Shown piece by piece: positions 8,956 through 17,266 of a stretch of DNA of 63,103 nt. The translations under genes and the position numbers were made by a program. Under the pieces are notes generated by a model. It did no database searches. It worked only from the letters and a program-made list of their open reading frames with translations, and had not been told where the DNA came from. This DNA comes from an uncultured Actinomycetes bacterium (GTDB taxonomy: Bacteria > Actinomycetota > Actinomycetes > Actinomycetales > Bifidobacteriaceae), in assembly GCA_900314875.1 (NCBI GenBank), contig OMWX01000006.1, positions 1 to 63,103 on the forward strand. The letters are read 5' to 3'. Positions within the stretch are counted from its first letter, which is position 1; each line of letters begins with the position of its first letter.

Positions 8956-9408
8956 TTACTCCGCGATAACACGCACGGTGAACTGTGCTGTTATTTCGGG
9001 GTGCAGGTTTGCGGACGCGGGGAAGTCTCCTGTTGTCTTGATTCCTGCTACGGTGATTGTTTTTGCCGCGACGTTTATGCCTTTTGCAGACAGCGCTTCG
9101 GATACTGCTTCCGGGGTGATTCCGCCGAAGAGTTTTCCGGATTCGCTGACTTTGGCGCTGATTTCGACGACGGTTCCTTCAAGCGCGGTTTTGGTTGCGA
9201 CGGCGTCTTCGCGGGTTGCAAGTGCCTGTGCGCGGCGGCGGCGCTGCATCTGCTCAATCTGAGATGCTGCGGACTTGTTCCATGCGAATGCGAGTCCCTT
9301 GGGGTAGAGATAGTTGCGGGCGTAGCCTGCTTTGACTTCTACTACGTCGCCGGAGTGTCCCAGGTTTGCTACTGAGTCGGTGAGGATGACTTTGGTGTTT
9401 TTACCCAT
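8956..9408 (-). CDS. rplI: 50S ribosomal protein L9
   Basis: This is a large-subunit protein that binds 23S rRNA near the base of the L1 stalk. It has 150 residues, the family length. The N-terminal domain has the L9 signature [20 protein letters not shown] (about residues 20-39), followed by the long connecting helix rich in Arg/Gln and a C-terminal domain. It is the last gene of the rpsF-ssb-rpsR-rplI cluster, 18 bases after rpsR. The 269 bases between its stop and ilvC show no clear terminator. Confidence 0.98.
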   Translation of the reverse strand: MGKNTKVILTDSVANLGHSGDVVEVKAGYARNYLYPKGLAFAWNKSAASQIEQMQRRRRAQALATREDAVATKTALEGTVVEISAKVSESGKLFGGITPEAVSEALSAKGINVAAKTITVAGIKTTGDFPASANLHPEITAQFTVRVIAE

Positions 9409-9426
9409 TGTTTTTCACTCTCCTTT

Positions 9427-9675
9427 TCAGCGTCCGTTTGACGCATAGGGCAGGAGCGCCATTTCGCGAGCGTTTTTGATTGCGCGTGCGATTTCACGCT
9501 GTTCTTGGACAGTTACGCCGGTGATTCGGCGGGAACGGATCTTGCCGCGGTCTGAGATGAATTTGCGCAGCAACGCCGTGTCTTTGTAGTCAATTTCGGT
9601 TACTTTAGCTGTTTTGAGCGGGTTCGGCTTTTTTTTGAAAGGCTTTACCGGAGCCTGCGGTCTTTTGCGTGACAT
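9427..9675 (-). CDS. rpsR: 30S ribosomal protein S18
   Basis: This small-subunit protein pairs with S6 on the platform of the 30S subunit. From [13 protein letters not shown] the protein is 82 residues. The core motif [17 protein letters not shown] is intact. The start at 9675 is preferred to the in-frame GTG three codons earlier because AAGGAAG lies at a good distance upstream. It sits between ssb and rplI in the conserved order. Confidence 0.97.
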   Translation of the reverse strand: MSRKRPQAPVKPFKKKPNPLKTAKVTEIDYKDTALLRKFISDRGKIRSRRITGVTVQEQREIARAIKNAREMALLPYASNGR

Positions 9676-9707
9676 TTTTGACACTTCCTTATTTTGATGC
9701 TTATTTT

Positions 9708-10256
9708 CTAGAATTCAGGCATGTCCTCGGATCCGAATTCGTCATTGCTGCCGAATGATCCGAATGAGGCGTTTTCGTTTGCGGGCGCACTCCACGGATC
9801 TGCAGCAGGAGTCGAGCCGCCTGTGTATGTTCCGCCTGAAGGCGCAAAGCCCCCGTTGTTTGCATTGCCGGAACCGTCGCGTGTCTGACGGTTTACGGAT
9901 GCGGTTGCTCGGAGCAGGGAGGGACCTATGTCGGATACGCGCATTTCGACGATTGTGCGGTTTTGTCCGTCTCGCGTCTGGTATGAGCGCTGTCTTAGGG
10001 TTCCTTGTGCGACGACGCGCATGCCTTTGGACAGGGATTGTGCGATATTGTTTGCAAACGTGCCGTTTGGCTGATTCCATGCACTGCAGTTCAGGAACAG
10101 CGTGTCTCCGTTTTCCCATTGTCCGGTTTGGCGATTGTAGTTTCGCGCCGTGCTGGCGATTGTGAAGCTAACGACAGTCGCGCCGCTGGGCAGCGTGCGA
10201 AGTTCGGGGTCGCCTGTGAGGTTTCCCGTGACTGTTATGTTTGTTTCGCCTGCCAT
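9708..10256 (-). CDS. ssb: Single-stranded DNA-binding protein
   Basis: SSB coats single-stranded DNA during replication and repair and recruits partners through its C-terminal tip. The 182-residue protein has an N-terminal OB fold (residues 1 to about 115, containing [19 protein letters not shown] and NWCSAWN-like LNCSAWNQ). A Gly/Asn/Ser-rich flexible linker follows, and the tail is acidic and ends in DMPEF. The tip differs slightly from the classic DDIPF. It lies between rpsF and rpsR, the usual arrangement, and AAAGGA precedes the start. Confidence 0.96.
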   Translation of the reverse strand: MAGETNITVTGNLTGDPELRTLPSGATVVSFTIASTARNYNRQTGQWENGDTLFLNCSAWNQPNGTFANNIAQSLSKGMRVVAQGTLRQRSYQTRDGQNRTIVEMRVSDIGPSLLRATASVNRQTRDGSGNANNGGFAPSGGTYTGGSTPAADPWSAPANENASFGSFGSNDEFGSEDMPEF

Positions 10257-10288
10257 TATTTTCCTTTGCTTCCGTGCTGTTTACGGGC

Positions 10289-10585
10289 TTATTTTGTGTC
10301 TTTGCGAAGAATCTTGGTACGGATTATCGACTCGTTGAGTTTGAGGAGTCGGTCGAGCTCGTCGCTTACCGCAGGTTCTGCAGTGTAGTTGATGACAGCG
10401 TAGTTTCCTTCGAGTTTGCCATCGATTTCGTATGCGAGCTTGCGTCGTCCCCAATAATCAGTATTGTCGACCGTTCCCTTTGCCTTGGTGACGGTGCCGA
10501 GGTAGCTTTCTACAAGCTTTTTCAGACCGTTTTCGTCAAGTTCGGGGTCAGCTATGAGCATCAGTTCATATTTGTGCGCAGACAT
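10289..10585 (-). CDS. rpsF: 30S ribosomal protein S6
   Basis: This small-subunit protein dimerises with S18. It has 98 residues, with the family motifs KYELMLIADPEL at the N-terminus and YWGRRKLAYEI in the centre. The ATG at 10585 is preferred over the immediately preceding GTG because AAGGAGGT would sit too close to the GTG. It is the first gene of the rpsF-ssb-rpsR-rplI operon, with an RNA hairpin in its leader. Confidence 0.97.
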   Translation of the reverse strand: MSAHKYELMLIADPELDENGLKKLVESYLGTVTKAKGTVDNTDYWGRRKLAYEIDGKLEGNYAVINYTAEPAVSDELDRLLKLNESIIRTKILRKDTK

Positions 10586-10610
10586 CACCCACCTCCTTCG
10601 GACTTTTCAG

Positions 10611-10629
10611 GCCGCAGACTTTCTGCGGC
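10611..10629 (-). promoter_or_regulatory. Leader hairpin upstream of rpsF, possible S6:S18 autoregulatory element
   Basis: GCCGCAGA (10622-10629 on the minus strand) pairs perfectly with TCTGCGGC over a 3-base loop, about 25 bases before the S6 start codon. Many bacteria carry a structured rpsF leader bound by the S6:S18 complex. The location fits, but I could not establish the full consensus, so this is an inference. The remainder of 10630-10922 holds no supportable gene. Confidence 0.45.
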
Positions 10630-10922
10630 AGGAGTGTGTAAACGCTTTTGAGTTTCCACTCAATTTCTATAACTTACCACGCAGCTGCGACTAATGTAAT
10701 CCTTCGCATATACCTCTGATATTTTGGTCGGTTTTGATCTGACTTCTGCTGCCTGTTTTCTTTGCTTCTTGTCGTTTTTATGATTTTGTTCTTTTGCTTT
10801 TTCACGAGATAGTTCAGCTGTGTTGTCTTTTTGTTTTCTTCTTTGGTTTATTTGTTTTTCGCTTTTTTCGCTGATAATTATGTTACTTGACTTTGATTTT
10901 AAATGTTTGTATCGCATGTATG

Positions 10923-10956
10923 AAAGTGACCCCGTATTTTCATACGAGGTCACTTT
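10923..10956 (-). terminator. Strong hairpin terminator after the major pilin gene
   Basis: AAAGTGACC-CCGTAT pairs with ATACG-GGTCACTTT with one mismatch around a short loop. It lies about 57 bases downstream of the pilin stop codon on the minus strand. It isolates the pilin transcript from the ribosomal-protein operon. Confidence 0.75.
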
Positions 10957-11012
10957 GATGATCTTATAAGTGTTAAACGAAAGCTTGTGCTTCGTTTACA
11001 ACTTTTTAATTA

Positions 11013-12938
11013 TCAGATTTCAATGTTCTTGCGAGAACGGATTCCGAAGTATGCAGCAACAGAAAGCAGAGCCGCACCAATTACGGTGAATACCGCGATA
11101 CCCGCTGCACCAGTCAAAGGAAGCTCAGAACGACTTCTGTAGTTTGTAACCTTTACAGTGGTTGAAGTCTGACCGGCGTTGTCGAATGCAACGTACTTGT
11201 TGTCGGCATCAACCGCAGAACCGCCAACAGTTACATTCTCCTCGAGACCAGAAAGAACCTCATCACCGTTTCCTACCCAAGTAGTATCATCCTGGTCAGC
11301 AGACTTAACTGTGTAGGCAGGCGAGATAGTGAATACAAAATCCTTTGCGAAATCTGTACTGTAGGTGTTAGGAGCAGCCTTCTCAGAAACCAGATACGTA
11401 CCTTCAGAAAGACCGCGAATTGTTACAAATCCCGAAGAGTCCGTGTAGAATAATCCGGCATTTCCTTCTACAGATGTAGAACCATTCGTATAGTAGATAT
11501 TATTCGCTGTATCATGAGTTCCATCATTCCTAAGATATTCGTTGTAAGCAAGGTTTTTGCCCTGACGAGTTCCGGAGACCGCGCTGGTCCTCTGAACAAG
11601 GAAGCCTGCACCCGAAAGAAGTTCTCCATTCTTGTTTACCTTCTTAATCTTAAGCTCGTATGAATAAACATTCACAGTCGCAACGGTAGTTGTTCTGGTC
11701 GTAGACATATCCTGCGGATTGTTGGAGTATGTAACGCTCAGCTGATTGTAGTTTCCATTCTTCGAGTCAATACCGTCAGTTACACGAGAAGAATCAACGC
11801 CATTATCGAGATTAGCAAATTTAGCGTTAGAGTTCAGAGTTGCCCAAAGAGTAACAACTACATCAGCACCGTAAGCAGGAGCGACAGAGGTAGATGTATC
11901 CACTTTGTTAACATAGAGGGACATATCGATAACAATATTCGTGTCGCCGTCAAGAGCTTTGGTAAAAGATACAGTGTAGTCTGTATCTTCAGTAAGAGTG
12001 GCATTACCTACCTTAACCGAAGTAATACCCGGAGTCGATCCGCCAGTCTGCTTAGTACCATTGAACGTCAAACCCTTGTAAAGGGTATCGTTAATCTTGA
12101 ATTGACGATTCTGGCCGTAACCTGCGAACTCGGGAATCTTAGTCTTCAGCTGGAAGTTTACTTTCTCACCTACCGCGTAAGAAGGTTTGTCCATAACAAC
12201 AGGATCATTGCTGAAATCGACTACACGCTTCGAACGATCGATCTCATCGTTCTTCATATCAATACTGCCTTCGAAAGAATTTACGACAAGATATTCTCCC
12301 GAAATAGCATCTTTCTTTGCATTGGCATCAATGTGATCTGCATGATAGGTTGTTCCAACAAGCATCGGAACAGAAACCGAATCTTTTCCTGCAGTTGAAG
12401 ATGTAGAAGTGTCAATTACAAGATAAAGTCCCTCAGTAAGAGTATTTACCGACGGATCGGTTACCTGAAGAGAAGTACCGGTCTCGGTATTCAGCTGATT
12501 GTAAAGAGACTGAGCAAATTTACGAACATCAGACTGCGCCGTGAAATGATCCGTGGGATTGAATCCCCAAGGAGTATCTCGTTCGATACCATAGAGCGAA
12601 TTAATATCTGTATTGCCCGTTGATTGACCTGCAGCTACAAGCGCTGCTGCAATCTGGGTCGAATAATCAGGATTGTCAATAAGAGTGAAACCCTCTACCG
12701 CATTCTGATTTACAGTCTGAGTAGACGCATCTTTAACTTTAAAATCGCTGTTATACGAAGCAATCTTAATCGCCTTCAGCGTATGGCCGGAGGTATTGTT
12801 AATTGTAAGCTTACCGTCTTTTGTAGACGGTTCAGTAGCCGAATACGCATTCGCGATTCCTGCGGAGGCTGCGAAGCCGCTGAATGCGACCGCCGCACCT
12901 GCAACCGTGGCGAAGACTTTTTTAAATGTCCCCTTCAT
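11013..12938 (-). CDS. SpaH/EbpB-type LPXTG major pilin (isopeptide-forming fimbrial protein)
   Basis: This is a 641-residue secreted, cell-wall-anchored fimbrial shaft protein. Residues 1-31 form a signal peptide ending near IANA. The N-domain (about 40-225) is followed by a middle domain (about 235-425) and a SpaA/CnaB domain (about 427-600) with E-box GTYLVSEKAAPNTY (Glu 519). The sorting signal is LPLTG (606-610), a hydrophobic helix and a basic tail. In the usual place of the pilin motif (YPK) the sequence reads IDMKND, so Lys 229 is the likely polymerisation lysine in a non-canonical setting. Class C sortase would normally be encoded next to it, but none is. A good Shine-Dalgarno precedes the start. 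Confidence 0.9.
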   Translation of the reverse strand: MKGTFKKVFATVAGAAVAFSGFAASAGIANAYSATEPSTKDGKLTINNTSGHTLKAIKIASYNSDFKVKDASTQTVNQNAVEGFTLIDNPDYSTQIAAALVAAGQSTGNTDINSLYGIERDTPWGFNPTDHFTAQSDVRKFAQSLYNQLNTETGTSLQVTDPSVNTLTEGLYLVIDTSTSSTAGKDSVSVPMLVGTTYHADHIDANAKKDAISGEYLVVNSFEGSIDMKNDEIDRSKRVVDFSNDPVVMDKPSYAVGEKVNFQLKTKIPEFAGYGQNRQFKINDTLYKGLTFNGTKQTGGSTPGITSVKVGNATLTEDTDYTVSFTKALDGDTNIVIDMSLYVNKVDTSTSVAPAYGADVVVTLWATLNSNAKFANLDNGVDSSRVTDGIDSKNGNYNQLSVTYSNNPQDMSTTRTTTVATVNVYSYELKIKKVNKNGELLSGAGFLVQRTSAVSGTRQGKNLAYNEYLRNDGTHDTANNIYYTNGSTSVEGNAGLFYTDSSGFVTIRGLSEGTYLVSEKAAPNTYSTDFAKDFVFTISPAYTVKSADQDDTTWVGNGDEVLSGLEENVTVGGSAVDADNKYVAFDNAGQTSTTVKVTNYRSRSELPLTGAAGIAVFTVIGAALLSVAAYFGIRSRKNIEI

Positions 12939-12955
12939 GGCTTTCTCCTTAGCTC

Positions 12956-13015
12956 CTCCCTTTCGGGAGATTCTTTCTTTTTTTCCTGATACTTAACTTC
13001 CGACGGTCGTCGGAA
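12956..13015 (-). promoter_or_regulatory. Two hairpins in the 5' leader of the major pilin mRNA
   Basis: CTCCC-GAAA-GGGAG (12956-12969), a GNRA-type tetraloop stem, lies just before the AAGGAG ribosome site. A second stem, TTCCGAC with a 4-base loop and GTCGGAA, lies at 12998-13015. They may stabilise the mRNA or gate translation. No known riboswitch class is recognised. Confidence 0.5.
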
Positions 13016-13570
13016 ATTTTTCGGCTTTTCTCGTCACATTCTTCGTGTGCGATAAACCGAGCAGGGGCGGGACAGTATTTACTACTAATCCCTTTCCCCT
13101 TTTCCCTGTCCTCAGTCATTCTCTCAGACCATTTGGTCGAAGCCGTTTGATTGAGTTACAGGAAATTCTATCATGTTGTCAGACAGAAAAGTTGTGAAAC
13201 CGGAAATTTTCTGAAAATTTTTCGAACGTTCCTACTTTCGCCTGACAGATTCAACAAAAGACTTTCATACATTCTTAATGTTATTGCACAGCATAAGCGT
13301 CGGATTCTATTCCAGCGAGCTTATATATTCAGGTTCAGCTTGCAGAGAAGTTTTAATTCAGGTCTGCTTGCAGGTGTTTTGCTTCTCACTGCTCAGAGAG
13401 TTTGTGCAAGGAGAAGAACTGAGAGCGTGCGCAAAAACGCAGTTTGCAGTTCGCCTGTGTCTCGCGCCATGAAGCGCGGTTGATGCAAATAGCAATGCAA
13501 GACAGTCGCTTACTGAATTCTTGTATGCGCCGGAGCGCGCACACGCTCTATTTTGTTATGCTGCAGGTAT
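13016..13570. other. Intergenic region between pilin genes
   Basis: About 550 bases without a supportable gene. Its length and the terminator-like hairpin at one end suggest that the major pilin has its own promoter here. A GACCATTTGGTC imperfect palindrome lies near 13130. I cannot assign promoter boxes securely. Confidence 0.5.
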
Positions 13571-13593
13571 GTGCCTCGCAGCAAACGAGGCAC
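13571..13593 (-). terminator. Hairpin downstream of the first choice-of-anchor-A gene
   Basis: GTGCCTCG (13571-13578) and CGAGGCAC (13586-13593) form a perfect 8-bp stem with a 7-base loop, 23 bases past the stop codon. There is no T-run, so it may be a weak terminator or an mRNA-processing or stability element between this gene and the major pilin gene. Confidence 0.5.
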
Positions 13594-13615
13594 GTCGGTC
13601 TACAGTTGTTTGAGA

Positions 13616-16600
13616 CTACTCCTGCTTGCTGCTTGCATAGTATTTGCGGTAAATCAGCCAAGTTGCTGCTCCTGCTCCTGCTACGAGCAGACCGGTGCGA
13701 ATCAGATTCGCCGGAGTAAACCATGCGCCTGTCAGAGGCAGATCGCCGCGCTCTTTAGGATCTACAAACGCTGCAGCTTTTTCGACATTTGTCTTGCCGG
13801 AAACTCTGGCATCGATTTCAAAATCCCAAACCTCGTCAGTTTTAATGTATCCTGACGGCGCATCTTTTTCTTCTACACGATAATAACCCCACTCAAGCGA
13901 TTCGACTTTAATCGTGCCGCTTGTGCTGTCCGTATCGCATTTCACGGAAGAAGATTCCGTGCACGAGGCTCCTGTCGAATCATCCGCAACAGTCCACGTG
14001 TGTTCAACAGTGGAACGAGTATCATCCGTATATTTCGTCAAAGTCCAAGACGAACCTGAAAGCGGATTTGACATTCCGTCGACTTTCAGCCATTTTGCAG
14101 AGCCGAGCACAGGATTCTCGTTAATAACGCCAATGCCGAAAACAAGCTCTGTTACTGTTCCGTCGTCCAGAGTCTTCCAATCCGGAATCGTCACTGTCTG
14201 ATCTGTTGCTTTAGTATAGCCCGCCGGCACAGTAGTTTCTTTCAGAACATAAGTTCCGGCCGGAATATCTCTGTGCGTATTCACTTTGAACTTGCCGGGA
14301 TCGGTATCCTCGTCATAGTAAGTGTTCGTCGTCGGACATGGAGACGAAACACAATCCGTGATTTCGTTCGTGACTGCCGTAGTTCCTGAAGAATCATACA
14401 GCGTCCAGCCGGAATTCGCTACAAAATCTTGCGACACGGCATCCTTCTTCGACCAAGTCAGATATTGGTCCTTAGGAGGATTCTCAATTCTGATGTCGTT
14501 TTGACTTGTCATATCAGTCCAGCTGACACCCGAATCTGCAGAATATTGCCATGCGATCGTCCCTGAAGCATCCACAACAACCCTGTATCGTTCAGTAGTT
14601 GTGCTGTAACCTGCGGGAGATGTCGCTTCAGTGATGTAGTAAGTTTCCGCTCCCCACGGAAGTTCGAGTTTGAACTTGCCCGCTGTATCGTCCCGGTCAT
14701 CCCACCAGTTTGTGCCGGGAGTAGCGCCAGACTGCAGGTCGGTTACAGTATGCGAGGCTGACGAACCTTCGCTTGCTTTGTAAATGGTCCATGTTGCAGC
14801 AGGAAGCAATTCACTCCTATTTTCAGAATTAACTTTGCTCCAAGCAATGGGGATATCAGCAGGCGTATTTGTAATTACGCCCTCCGTAGGAAGCGATGTT
14901 GGTCCTGAACCGTCAGAATTGTAATATTCAGCTATCTTTGTCGAGGTTCCCTCGCCTCCGGCTTTGGCATGGTAAATTTTGTTGCTTACCAAATACCCTG
15001 TAGGAGCAACAGTTTCAATGAAGTAATAATCTTTACTCGGAGTCAGGCTTGCATATTTCAAGACTCCATTATCTATCTGGTCTGAATCTTTTGCGTCTCC
15101 GTCTTCAAACTCGTCAAGTTTGTTAGTCTTATTCACAGCGTCAGACAATGTACCGTATATCGCCCATTTGGAACCCATTAAATAGTGAGCAGGTTCGTCA
15201 CTTGTTCCGGCATTGTCGCGTTTCACCCAATCGACTGCTGCACACTTGCTAGTATCAAGCGGGAACGGGAAGTTGTGGCGTTCGATATCCATGTCGATAA
15301 CCGAAGCCGAATCTGTGTAGGTAACCGGATGCGAAGATTCATCGGCAAAGCTGTACGCTCTAGTCGGAGAATCCAAAGCCAGATAACCGTTTACCCAGAC
15401 ACGACCGTTTGTAGTAACGTGATCGTCAAAATTACCGTTCGCGATTATCGAACCGATCATAGCGGAAGCGGGATCATCATGAGTATATTTTGAATCGAAG
15501 AACCCTTCTGTTGCCCTTCCTCCGCGAATAGTAACATTGCTCGCATCCGCAAAATTCCAGACAAGGCGGCTGGCAACCTGACCGTAGAGAGCCTCTTTTC
15601 CGCCTCCTCTTTTATAACCGTTTCCAATGTTGTTTGTTTCGCTTTCGCCGCCCCAAAAGAACCGCCATCCTGTGTGGAAGTCAACATCGCCGCCGGTGAC
15701 ATTTACAACCACTCGAGCATCAGACGGAATATTTACAAAAGCAAATTCAGTTCCGCGATACAGCGTGCCGTTGTATACATTTGAAAGATCGTCCGCTGTC
15801 ACGTTAAAAACCTGAATTTTACTGGCAGAATCTCCGGTAAATTTAACTCGTTTGTTTAAATTCTTATAGGAAGAATATCCGTACTCAGTCGTATATCCTT
15901 TCTCCCCACTGTTTATTACACTGTCATCCCAAGTAAAACCATAATTATGTACATTGTCATACTTGTAATACAACAAGTTACTATATCCGGATCCGGCATA
16001 GGTACTCACTGTTCCCACGTAGACATTTGCATCACCGGTCTTCAAGGACTTGAGATTATTGATCGTATTAGATAACGAGACTCCAAAAGTTGTAAAATCG
16101 TAGGTTTGGGTATTGTCTGATTTGTCTACAATGCGAACTTTCGTCAAAGCATCAGAAGTATTCCAAGTTACAACACCGCTGTCATCTTGCCAGTCTCCGA
16201 GTTTATCAACCAGCGACCAGCGATTTGTATTGCTGTTCCATCTTGTGCGAAGTGCGCCCGAATCATAGCTATCGCTAATAGTAGATTTACCTGAAACCTG
16301 TGCCGTATATTGCAATCCGTACAAAGTGCCGGTATGACCGGTAGCTACACCTATCCAGCCTCCTTTTGTCCAGGAAGCAACGGAAGAATTGGCAGAAGAA
16401 TCCGCACCGCCGACGCTGCTGAAAGTAATATCAGATGCAACATCGGCAACCACGAGAGCATCGCTGCCTGCTTTAGGTTTGAAATTACTTCCGAAACCGA
16501 CGTTTCCCCAGCGAAAACCATTTCCTTTCCACGATTCTTTAATCGGATTCTGAGCCAATTTTCCTTTAACAACTGTCAAACCTTCAGCCTCAACAGCATA

Positions 16601-16894
16601 TGAACCGGTAAAATTAGACGCATTCAGCGTCCCTGTAACGGGAGAACCTATATACATATCCTTGCCGATATAAGTTGCAACTGAATAATCCGGCTGATTG
16701 GTCCTTGCGTCAATCGGAACGGTAGCAGGAGAACATATGCTGCCGGCTTCTTCGTCTGCCGCAGCCTGCGGCGCATGTATCGAGCCGAGTTCGAAGCCTG
16801 CAATAGCGGTTGCAAAAGCCAGCACCATCGCGGTGTAACGGGCGAATCTGCCGCTCACCTTCCCATTCAGGAAACTTTCTTTGCAGTTCAACAT
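13616..16894 (-). CDS. Choice-of-anchor A / SpaA-repeat LPXTG surface protein (likely pilus tip or adhesin)
   Basis: This is a 1092-residue cell-wall-anchored protein. After a signal peptide (to about residue 47) comes a choice-of-anchor A domain (about 65-545), recognised by VVVNVTGGDVDFH, LVWNFADASNVTIRG, AMIGSIIANGNFDDH and GRVWVNGYLALDS. Four SpaA-type domains follow, each closed by an E-box (YYFIETVAPTGY, YYITEATSPAGY, YVLKETTVPAGY, YRVEEKDAPSGY). LPLTG lies at 1052-1056, followed by a membrane helix and a basic tail. SpaA domains 3 and 4 each carry a close cysteine pair. It is a paralogue of the next gene upstream. It probably forms the tip of, or co-assembles with, the adjacent pilin, but this is inferred from position. 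Confidence 0.88.
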   Translation of the reverse strand: MLNCKESFLNGKVSGRFARYTAMVLAFATAIAGFELGSIHAPQAAADEEAGSICSPATVPIDARTNQPDYSVATYIGKDMYIGSPVTGTLNASNFTGSYAVEAEGLTVVKGKLAQNPIKESWKGNGFRWGNVGFGSNFKPKAGSDALVVADVASDITFSSVGGADSSANSSVASWTKGGWIGVATGHTGTLYGLQYTAQVSGKSTISDSYDSGALRTRWNSNTNRWSLVDKLGDWQDDSGVVTWNTSDALTKVRIVDKSDNTQTYDFTTFGVSLSNTINNLKSLKTGDANVYVGTVSTYAGSGYSNLLYYKYDNVHNYGFTWDDSVINSGEKGYTTEYGYSSYKNLNKRVKFTGDSASKIQVFNVTADDLSNVYNGTLYRGTEFAFVNIPSDARVVVNVTGGDVDFHTGWRFFWGGESETNNIGNGYKRGGGKEALYGQVASRLVWNFADASNVTIRGGRATEGFFDSKYTHDDPASAMIGSIIANGNFDDHVTTNGRVWVNGYLALDSPTRAYSFADESSHPVTYTDSASVIDMDIERHNFPFPLDTSKCAAVDWVKRDNAGTSDEPAHYLMGSKWAIYGTLSDAVNKTNKLDEFEDGDAKDSDQIDNGVLKYASLTPSKDYYFIETVAPTGYLVSNKIYHAKAGGEGTSTKIAEYYNSDGSGPTSLPTEGVITNTPADIPIAWSKVNSENRSELLPAATWTIYKASEGSSASHTVTDLQSGATPGTNWWDDRDDTAGKFKLELPWGAETYYITEATSPAGYSTTTERYRVVVDASGTIAWQYSADSGVSWTDMTSQNDIRIENPPKDQYLTWSKKDAVSQDFVANSGWTLYDSSGTTAVTNEITDCVSSPCPTTNTYYDEDTDPGKFKVNTHRDIPAGTYVLKETTVPAGYTKATDQTVTIPDWKTLDDGTVTELVFGIGVINENPVLGSAKWLKVDGMSNPLSGSSWTLTKYTDDTRSTVEHTWTVADDSTGASCTESSSVKCDTDSTSGTIKVESLEWGYYRVEEKDAPSGYIKTDEVWDFEIDARVSGKTNVEKAAAFVDPKERGDLPLTGAWFTPANLIRTGLLVAGAGAATWLIYRKYYASSKQE

Positions 16895-17266
16895 CTCAAT
16901 CCCCTTCTTCCCTAAGGAAGTTACTTATTCGCCGCATTGCAACGACCATAATCCCTTGGAGGAATATTTTAGCATGTCAAATAATAAAAGTGCGGGATTT
17001 AAGAAAAGTTTTTGCAGACTGAAAACGGCTGATATAAACCGCCGGCGTCAAGACTGAGTCTGAATGCTGAGTCTGAACGAAACTGCCGAAGACGAAAAAG
17101 CGCCTTTGCCGCTGTTAGAAAGATCCGCAGCAGCAAAGACATTTTTTCAGTTACAGGCTAAAACACAACCCGACAGGCTAAGCCGAGATCCGGCCGGTTT
17201 CTGCCTGGCTGAATACCAGACACGCCGGGTAAAACAGCCGGAATAAGCCTGATCATCTGTCAGCAT
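16895..17266. other. Intergenic region between the two paralogous surface-protein genes
   Basis: No gene is supported. A short stem, CTTCC-TTAG-GGAAG (16907-16920 on the minus strand), directly precedes the AAGGGG ribosome site of the downstream gene, echoing the arrangement before the major pilin. Around 17195-17245 an imperfect long hairpin (CCGGCTGTTT against AAACCGGCCGG) could end transcription of the upstream paralogue. Confidence 0.45.

Noticed and set aside
10660..10953. Open frame of 97 codons on the minus strand between pilin and rpsF
   Set aside because: Its 5' end is the pilin terminator hairpin, the protein is Lys/Gln-rich without a domain, and no ribosome site is seen.
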